A DNA stretch of 64,000 bases from positions 930,001 through 994,000 of the forward strand of contig NC_072812.1 in NCBI RefSeq assembly GCF_003013715.1, written 5' to 3'. The position numbers and the translations under genes are program-made. Below, piece by piece: positions 56,930 through 64,000 of the stretch; the stretch's first letter is position 1; each line of letters opens with the position of its first letter. The notes under the pieces are model-generated. The model was not told where the DNA came from. It did no database searches and was given only the letters and a program-made list of their open reading frames with translations. This stretch comes from Candidozyma auris (Eukaryota > Ascomycota > Pichiomycetes > Serinales > Metschnikowiaceae).

Positions 56930-59570
56930 GTTCATTCCATTTCGTCAAAAAAAGTTGAAACATGAGCTTTTCGAGGAAAGAATTTTTTTTTAAAAGGCTT
57001 GAGTGGCTTGTACAGCGTGGAATTCAGAAATTGGCGCCCGCAATGCGTTCTCATTGGACGCTGGACGAGGCTAAACTCAACAAGTAGCAAACGCCGAGAA
57101 ACCAACGAACAAAACGTGTAATTGGCGAGAGATTTCGATCAAAAATCCACCGTCCGCGTTGTCTAGGAGTGTTTCTGCCGTCAAGGAGGCCAAATTTGGA
57201 AAAAAGAGAAGCAAATCCGCAAAATTTCAGCATAAAGCGTTCTTCACATAGTTTCAGCTGAAACACGCAACTTTCTATTTTCAACGGCCAGCAACGGCTA
57301 GAATTTGTTGGGAAAAGAGCGTGGACGCAAGAGAAGGTTGAATTGGCGTCTCAGGTGAACTTTTCCAGCATCTGTTTGAGAAGCTTGGGTTTCCTGATTC
57401 AGTAGTCTAGCTTGGTCACTTTTTTCTCATTTTTTCGTTTTTACCATTTTTTCTCTCTCTTTGGGACCGTTTCTGGTATATTCTGACAGAACAGCGCCCT
57501 TTGGTGTCGAGTTTTGTCAAAGTACGAGTTGGTTTTTGGCGGGTCTTGGATTTTGCAGCCACAAAACCCGTACACCAGCTGACCCCAGGACACAAGCGCC
57601 TCCATCAAAGGGGCCAATTTCAACGAGTTTGGTGGATTTAGTGCCTGGATTCTTTTTCTCGGGGGTCTTCATAACGCAATTTGTCCTTTTCCCGGGAAGT
57701 TGGGCCTCCTGTGGCGAATTACGCCGTGCCTTAATTTACCCTTAGAAAACTCAAACTGCATTTCTCCAAACGCCGTAATCGTGATAGCTCTTCCCTTTTG
57801 TTTTAAATTCTCGTAATTTTGGTTCAAAAGGCTGATTGTGGAGATGAAAGAGCCCCAGTAATATTCTTGGGAGCTTGGGGTGTCATTTCATTTTTTTTGG
57901 AAAATCTCACACAAATTCTGGATCACCAACAACTCAAGCAACACCATGATTCAATTCTGGTAAAAATAGTCACATCCTTCTTCAAATGGCCACACAATGA
58001 CCTCGTGAAACCGTTGTTCAGGTGTGTGTTTCAGCTTGAAATTGACACTTAATGAGAGTTTTGAGAGAGTCTTGAGTTCAGCTTTTTCCTTTTTGCTCTG
58101 AAGGTTTGTTTTTGTTGAATGTCGCCCCGTGGAAGTCTAAACTTTGCAATGAATGTTTTAGTAGGCAATTTGGGCCTTAAACCTCTAAAACCAAAAAGCA
58201 CAAAAAAAGCTAAAATCAAGTTACAATTCACCGAAGATAACGAGAAGAAAATTCCAGAAACCGTTTATGTCAATTGAAGCGACCATGACTGGAATCCACA
58301 AATTCTTCGGTGAATCTGTTCATCTTCAAAATCGTGCCAACCCCAGATCTCTTCAGCCAAATTCACACTGGTAGATTTCGTCACGGCGGCAGGCTTTTGG
58401 CCATGAATTCCAAGCTGCCGTGGCTTTAGAGCCCTGGAACAAGGTGCTTTTGACATTTCGTGGAGTTGAAAGATTTGATGAATTGACTGGACCTGTTCAT
58501 CTTCAACAAATTTATGAAACCAACGCAGTTGAATAAAACAACGCTTCTGGAGAGAAAAACGATGATCTCGCACATTTGTGGATCCCACTGAAAGCGTCTT
58601 TTTGTAACTTGACACAAACGTCGTCGACTCTTGCAACTTCCTAGTTTTTCTCAAGTGACATTCATGCCTGTCACGATCAAAGTCACCACCGTAAAGTTAG
58701 TACAAATAAGTCTGCCTAGTCCGTCAGATCCAGTTTCAAAAGAGTCGCTTCAAAAGATTATCTCATTTTTTTTTCTTTAATCAAAACTCAAGCTTCATTC
58801 AGTCGATGATTTCTGTTCAATTTCCCCTAATTATCAAATGCCAGGAAGTGAAGTTCGGTAAAGTCCAGTCTGCTGCTTCCAGAAATTCTTATTTTTATTC
58901 TCCCCTCGAATCTCAGCTGGAATTCCGAACCTTCATATTTTGTTCTCCACCGTACTCCGGGTGGTTGTTTCAAGACTTTCGTTATCTTTCTTTGTAGCAT
59001 CTCAGTCTCAAACTCCTGTCGGCTCTGTCTCTTTACGTAATCCGTATCTTCTTCTTGATTTACCCACCTGATCCTTCTCAGTCACCATGAAACCACTATT
59101 TTTCTAAGTCCTCCAACTTCCAGTCCCACACTTTTGTCAGTTCCTTGAAGACTTTCATGTTCTTTCCTGGCTTCCAATGTCAGCTGGAATTTCAGAAAAT
59201 TTGTTTCCTTTTTTTTTAAGCTTTCCGTTGAAATCGTCTCGAATCCCTAAAATTATTCGCTTCAAAACTCTTGTCTTGGAGCTGTCGTTCAAACTTCGAC
59301 TGCTTTGAGACTTTCGTAGGGCCCTTCAAATGCTATTTTACTATTTGATCTTTCTTTTTATCTTTCTTTTTATCTTTTCAAATTACTTGCTTCAGGACTC
59401 TAAATGTCTCTAGCCTCCAGTCCCAGATGAACTTTCTAGACCACTTCTTTTTTCTGAACTCCAATCAGCTCTGTCGATTCTATCCTTAAAACTTATTCTT
59501 AGAGTTCGTTCCTTAGAGATTCATTCATAGAGCCTTGTACTGTGAGCCTTAGTTCACTTTGATCCTAAAG

Positions 59571-59741
59571 CTTTGCCTTGAAGCTGGTCCTGAAGCCCTG
59601 GCCGACATTGTCGCTTTCAAGACTTCGCCTCGAAGCTGGTCCTAAAGCCTTGGTTGAAATTGTCGCTTCAAGACTTCGCCTTGAAGTTGGTCCTGAAGCC
59701 CTAATCGACATTGTCGCTTCAAGACTTCGCCTTGAAGCGCT
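59571..59741. repeat. 51-bp tandem repeat, three copies plus partial
   Basis: Units begin at 59571, 59622 and 59673, with a partial fourth at 59724. Each reads about TTCGCCTTGAAGCTGGTCCT, followed by AAGCC and ATTGTCGCTTCAAGAC. Copies diverge by several substitutions. The unit is a multiple of three, but a stop in copy 2 argues against coding on the minus strand. Confidence 0.9.
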
Positions 59742-59754
59742 CTAAAAGCTGTGG

Positions 59755-60749
59755 TCAAGGCTCGGTCGCCTCGAGACCCCGGCAAAACCTCCGTAGCAGC
59801 ACAAAATTCCTCGTCAAAAAATCATTCAATATAAACTCGCTCACCACCAACTTGAAGTTGCACAAGTATAAAAAACTCACCTCGATCCGGCCCAAATCCT
59901 TAAGCGCCATGCCCCGACCATGGCAAAACTCTTCTGTTTCTGATAAACATCCTCACATTTCTTTGTCAGCAGGCGAATCAGCGCCAATATGAACCGGTAC
60001 ACATTGAGGTTGGTGAACGTCACCACTCCAAGCAAAACGCTCAATTTGAAAAGCAAGTAGGCGCTGTGCACGTACACGGAAACCGACACCGACGGGCTGT
60101 ACTTGTTGATGCGCAAAAGAAACTCTCGGATGGAGATGGGCGGCGGTTTGGCCAACGTGAAGGCTCGAACAAGATGAGCAGCCTGTGTTTGCGTGCTCGG
60201 CGCTCTGTGGAAGGCCAATTCCCGGCGGAGCCGAAGCAAGCTATGGGTTGTGATGGGATTGGGCACTTTTTCAAGCGAAGTTGTCGCCACAAGGCGTTCT
60301 ATGGGCACAAAGGCGCCGTCAGCTGCTTCAGGGGAGTTTTCAGGAGGAATTTCAGAATTTCCAGAATTTCCATCTGCCCCGTCGATGTCTGCTCTCGGGA
60401 GATCGTCATCGTGAAACCTCGGTGCTTTTTTCACTTCGGGCTCTGTGGAATCCACGATCTCCTTGGAATCGACAATCTCCCTGGATTCGTCGCCAAAACC
60501 GTACTCCTGGAGCTGCAACGCTCGGAACTCGGCCAACTTCGCCGGATTCTCCCCCAACATTATCAAATCCTCGAGCATCTGCTCCAAAACGGCAATTGCG
60601 TGGAAAACATGGAGCCCGTTGATATCCTTGACGCCGTGGGCCAAGTCGAACTCCAACTCGGCAAGCGCCACGTCGTCAAGCAGCCGCGGCGCGTCCACAA
60701 ACGTCTCCTGCGCCCGCTTGAGCGGAATATCCGCAGCGTACTGGTTCAT
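59755..60749 (-). CDS. Pho80/Pcl-type cyclin with apparent -1 nt frameshift
   Basis: This is a cyclin of the Pho80/Pcl6-10 group, which pairs with the Pho85 kinase in phosphate and storage-carbohydrate control. From the ATG at 60747-60749, residues 1-205 are a variable N-terminal region. The cyclin box begins at about ISIREFLLRINKYSPS and continues YRFILALIRLLTKKCEDVYQKQKSFAMVG (residue 279). There the frame runs into a short non-homologous tail ending at 59877. In the next frame the expected cyclin continuation is found at once (MALKDLGRIEVSFLYLCNFK ...), ending at a TGA at 59755-59757. The switch falls at a run of four C (59912-59915). An earlier in-frame ATG at 60824 exists but its extension looks untranslated. 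Confidence 0.75.
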
Positions 60750-61600
60750 GGGAGGTGTTGGTGATGATGTTGATAATTCGCGAATTTGGAAGGTCCTCAA
60801 TGGAAGCGAAATCAGAGTTTGCATTGGCTTTTGATTTGGCGATTGTGAATGGCGATTGTGATTGGCGGGTTGGTTTCTGATTTGGAGGGAATTTTAATTT
60901 TTTTGGCTGGATTTGTATGGTTTTCTTTGGCTGAGTTGTGTGCTGTTGGAACTGACTGGATTTTGTAGTATTGGGTCTGACTGGATTTGTCTTATTGGAA
61001 CTGAGAATCTGTATTGATTTCGTTGATGAATTGGTATTATTTTTTGGAATGCTTTTGTGGATAATTTGAATTTTCTCTGTTCTTACCGATTGATGTATTA
61101 TTTGTTTTGACTGAATTGTATTATTGGGTCTGACTTAATTATGTATTCATGGATCTGATTCAAGTGGGTCTATTGGTTTTGGTTGACCTGGGTCTATTTC
61201 ACTAGAATCTGGTGATTTTGACTTATTTCGCTGATTCTGGATCAAGCTGGTTTTTGTTGATCTCGATTGACTGAATTGATCTCCATTTAATTGTGTTTCG
61301 CTGATTTCAATTGAACAGGGCTGATTCGCCGCTTTTGAGTGAAGTGTGTTGTGTTGCTTGCTTGAGCTGGCTTTGTAGATATTGATTCATTTCAGTCCTT
61401 TTTGTTGAACTGGAGATCGTTGGCCATGGCCACTGGTTTTGGATGAAAGTCTCATTCATTTCAATTGGCCTGATATCATCAATATGGATGATGATTGATT
61501 TTGCTGATTTCAAGCGAATTTCACTGATTAAGATTGAATTGAACTGCGTTTTCTGATTTCAAATAACTCAGATTTTACTAATTGAGCTCGTTTCATTGAT
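60750..61600. other. Upstream region of the cyclin gene with degenerate TGATTT/GACTGGATTT words
   Basis: It is G/T-rich on the plus strand, with loosely repeated phrases such as GGGTCTGACTGGATTTGT, GGAACTGACTGGATTTTGT and TTGATTTCG. No gene. Confidence 0.5.
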
Positions 61601-61603
61601 TTT

Positions 61604-62100
61604 GGTCGAAATGCTTGCTACAAGATCAGGGTTAATGGAAGTTGAAGACTACCAGGACACATTCTTTCCAGTGGTAAGATACGATACAGAATTTTAACCC
61701 CAGCTGCCAAATTTGGGATGAAAGCTCATCAGATGTGAGCCTCTTCCAGCAAGAATTGTCAAATTGTAAATCGATGCATGATTTGTCAATTTAGGCAAGA
61801 CTTGTATCCAACCTTAGCAGAAGGTTTCCAGCCAGACAGAATAGATATTGAATTTGCAAATTTCACGCTTAAAGCGAGCATCTCCTTGGAATATCAAAAT
61901 GAATGATGCAATTGATGGGCATCTGCATCTCAGCGTATACTATAAAAGTATGACTGGACAACTTATCATCAACGTTCTTTATGTCGAAGATGTGGTCATA
62001 TTTTGTCAAGACGAAATATTTGTGAAAAAGTGAAGATGGACGAAAACGAAGTTATAAGGAAATTTAGGAACCGCCGACAGATTCTTCAGAATTGATTAAC
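61604..62100 (+). pseudogene. Decayed Ty1/copia-type reverse transcriptase fragment
   Basis: Short segments in different frames line up in order with copia-group RT: LATRSGLM (61613 on), DYQDTFFPVVRYDT (61650 on), then after a frame change AAKFGMKAHQM (61704 on), then LKRASP.WN (about 61868 on) and NVLYVEDVVIF (about 61968 on) at the place of the catalytic YVDD box, where Asp is replaced by Glu. Stops and frameshifts interrupt it throughout, and no LTR, integrase or Gag is recognisable nearby. It is an old, inactive relic of a yeast retrotransposon, flanked by BMS1 and the cyclin gene. Confidence 0.7.
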
Positions 62101-62440
62101 CAGAAACAGATGATTTCAAAAGAAACTGATTTCGATGGATTTTCAGTTCTTCACAACAACGTGGCTCAACATCATTGGGGAATTCCTCAGGCTGAAAACG
62201 CAGACTTGCTCTTGAAAAATCAATAAAGTCCCACGAAAAGCGTATGTCTCAACGAGTCCTAGAAATAACCTACAATCATGGGTGGAAAGGAACTGAAAGC
62301 TGCTTTTTGAACGCATAAAATGCATTTTTTCGTAATCTGTGGAACCAAAAACACCCAAAAAATCAACTTTCTTCTGCCAAAATAGAAGCTACAATTCCCT
62401 CGAAATCTATGGTACATTATGCTACTTATGCAAAATCGGT
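62101..62440. other. Intergenic region between RT relic and BMS1
   Basis: 340 bp with no recognised feature; it may hold further unrecognisable retroelement remains. Confidence 0.4.
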
Positions 62441-64000
62441 TCACCTCCTCCTTTTGCTGCCAAAGGCAGCAGAACCCGCCTCGCTCAGCTCCAACAGTCT
62501 CTTTTTGCCCTGCTTGGCAAAATACTCTCTCTTGCGCTCTCTCTCCTTCTCCTTCTTGGCCTCTTCCTTTTTGGCAATCTCCTTCAACTTCTCCAGGAAC
62601 TTCTCGCTCTTTTTGGCTTTCCTCTTCATCTCCTTGTCCTTTTTAAGCGTGTTGATCTTGTTCACAAGGTCTCTCATCTTTTTCTCGTCTCCGTCCACAA
62701 CAACAGCTCTTTTGGCCATATACGTCAGCTTCTTTTGCGGCTTGGCTTCGTGGATCTGACTCTTGAACGGCAACTCTTTTCTGATCAGCTTGGGCACCTT
62801 GAGCGGGTTAAATTTCCTCTCTTCTCGCTCGATTTTCTTGTAAGTGCTATCCTTCTCGATTGGCGTTGGAATGTTGTTTTCCGCTCTCACTTGGCCCGTG
62901 AGTCTCATTCCTTTCCATTCATTGTGCTTGCTGAGGAGTAAAGACGTCACTGGATTGTAGAACTTCTTCACTTTCACTGGATACCACGTTTTGAGGAAAA
63001 TGGTATCAGACATCAACACCTTGTCTTCAAAAGTCGCCCGGAAGTACCCGTCTGGCTTGGAAAGCGCTCTTTTGATCTCTCCTCGGATTCCAGAAACTGT
63101 TCTGATCGCCGCTCCTTCGAACTTGGCCACTTCCAACGAATTCGAGAACATGTCCTTGACAAACGCCGTGTTGCGGAATATCTTGTATGGATGGCCCACA
63201 AGCTTGAGTTTTTTCACGATTTCCACCGACGAATTCAAATCCTCAACAACTCCAGTTGCAGCCACTCTGAAAGATCCTGTGGTTGACGACTGATCCACAA
63301 GATTGAACCCGACAAACGTCGTGTTGGGCGCCACTAGCGGGCCGTAAAACGACGCAAAACAGTAGGCGTGCTCAGGGGTGTATTTCAACATTCTGTTTCT
63401 CGTTCTCGAGTCTGTGGTGGTGTAAATCGGAATGGTCTGGAACCTTCTCCATCCAAGCGAAAGAATCAACGGATCCTGCGACTTGAGAATCTTCTTGTGC
63501 CATCTGTGTCTTCTGATTCTCACGTTCATGATGCCAAAACGAGATTCCGTCGACAAGAGGCCTCCCAACACAATGGGGTACTCTGGATCGAGATTTTCCA
63601 CAAACTCACAGGGGAGTTTTTCAAACACGATCTTCACGTATGACCCAGCACGGTAGCCTTCGATTTTGGTTCTTGTTTCTGGGTCCATGTCCTCGTACTC
63701 GGCCTTGTTGATTTCCAACTGCTTGGCCATTTTGTTTTTTTGAAACTCGTACCACGTATCTGCCTCGGTATCGCCTTCGGGATCGTCAGCACCAAACTCT
63801 CGGTCTTCTTCGTCTTCGAATTGCATTTTGAGCTTGGCCTTTTTGGCGGCGTTGAGTTCTCTTTTTTGCTCCACCGTCAAGTTCTCTTCGTCCTCGTGAG
63901 CTTCTGGATCCTCGTCTTTGGCCTCTTCCGCCTCAAAATCAGCAAAGTCATCGCCATCTCCTTCCTTTTCTTCTCCTTCCTTCTCCTCCTCGTGATTCTC
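62441..64000 (-). CDS. BMS1: Ribosome biogenesis GTPase Bms1, C-terminal part (5' end outside window)
   Basis: Bms1 is the essential GTPase of the SSU processome that recruits Rcl1 and drives early 40S maturation. The window holds the last 519 codons; S. cerevisiae Bms1 is about 1180 residues, so the GTPase domain lies outside. The frame stays open through 64000. Visible are an acidic stretch at the edge and the conserved C-terminal domain: [79 protein letters not shown] and [19 protein letters not shown] Lys-rich coiled tail ends GSKRRR. These favour Bms1 over its paralogue Tsr1. The ORF beginning at 63880 uses an internal TTG and is not the true start. Confidence 0.96.
   Translation of the reverse strand, partial: ENHEEEKEGEEKEGDGDDFADFEAEEAKDEDPEAHEDEENLTVEQKRELNAAKKAKLKMQFEDEEDREFGADDPEGDTEADTWYEFQKNKMAKQLEINKAEYEDMDPETRTKIEGYRAGSYVKIVFEKLPCEFVENLDPEYPIVLGGLLSTESRFGIMNVRIRRHRWHKKILKSQDPLILSLGWRRFQTIPIYTTTDSRTRNRMLKYTPEHAYCFASFYGPLVAPNTTFVGFNLVDQSSTTGSFRVAATGVVEDLNSSVEIVKKLKLVGHPYKIFRNTAFVKDMFSNSLEVAKFEGAAIRTVSGIRGEIKRALSKPDGYFRATFEDKVLMSDTIFLKTWYPVKVKKFYNPVTSLLLSKHNEWKGMRLTGQVRAENNIPTPIEKDSTYKKIEREERKFNPLKVPKLIRKELPFKSQIHEAKPQKKLTYMAKRAVVVDGDEKKMRDLVNKINTLKKDKEMKRKAKKSEKFLEKLKEIAKKEEAKKEKERERKREYFAKQGKKRLLELSEAGSAAFGSKRRR

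Larger units (their letters stand above)
54786..59754. other. 5 kb ORF-free region upstream of the bHLH gene
   Basis: No supported gene. It contains a GC-richer island at about 55.4-56.4 kb, repeated CCTGCACACA-type words (55106-56929), a palindromic E-box CGTCACGTGACG at 56504-56515, pyrimidine-rich sequence at about 58.8-59.5 kb and a 51-bp tandem repeat at 59571-59741. A 129-codon minus frame at 58265 starts from TTG and resembles nothing. This may be an extended promoter or leader, or another ORF-free chromosomal element. Confidence 0.6.

Noticed and set aside
58265..58654. 129-codon minus-strand ORF with a TACTAAC and CAG just upstream
   Set aside because: Starts at a TTG, no splice donor found within about 1 kb, and the product resembles nothing.

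Overview
The window is nuclear chromosomal DNA of a budding yeast. Genes are compact and mostly intron-free. The few introns carry GTATGT-type donors and TACTAAC branch sites. The products are orthologues of Saccharomycotina proteins. Several observations point to the CUG-Ser (Candida/Clavispora/Metschnikowia) clade. In the Kin1/Kin2-type kinase a CTG codon (46149-46151) occupies the Ser of the family's DFGLSN motif. In the gene at 16314 about twenty clustered CTG codons make a sensible Ser/Pro-rich stretch only if read as Ser. RPL10 carries Tbf1-like and Cbf1-like promoter sites, a ribosomal-protein promoter arrangement known from Candida albicans. I cannot name the species.

Layout. 1-10.3 kb: a truncated LRR-like gene, an MCH-type carrier, tRNA-Pro, a secreted-looking agmatinase-family protein, PNS1, VPS29 and CDC36. 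10.3-17.3 kb: a gene-poor stretch with two small single-pass membrane proteins, one doubtful long ORF, an inverted-repeat cluster and a Ser-rich unknown gene. 18-31.7 kb: a class III sirtuin, an RSC1/RSC2-type bromodomain/BAH protein, a GH17 cell-wall protein, BOS1, the divergent mitochondrial pair FMP32/FMP25, SEC53 and RPL10. 33-43.5 kb: BUD20, OTU1, BFR2, SWS2, a possible tiny spliced gene, an EOS1-like gene, a Rab GTPase, and the spliced genes for tropomyosin, LSM6 and ATP17. 45-64 kb: a Kin1/Kin2 kinase, a DDT/WHIM-like protein, a bHLH factor flanked by a 2.1 kb and a 5 kb ORF-free region, a Pho80-type cyclin with an apparent frameshift, a decayed Ty1/copia reverse transcriptase fragment and the 3' part of BMS1.

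The genes are unrelated housekeeping functions: ribosome biogenesis (RPL10, BUD20, BFR2, BMS1), mitochondria (FMP32, FMP25, SWS2, ATP17), membrane traffic (VPS29, BOS1, a Rab) and chromatin or transcription (RSC, sirtuin, CDC36, WHIM-like, bHLH). There is no operon-like logic.

The least explained signals lie between genes. A 10-mer, TTTCGCAGCC, occurs nine times exactly, always intergenic. CCTGCACACA-type words cluster in the 5 kb ORF-free region. RPL10 appears to have a 5'-UTR intron, and other candidate leader introns exist.
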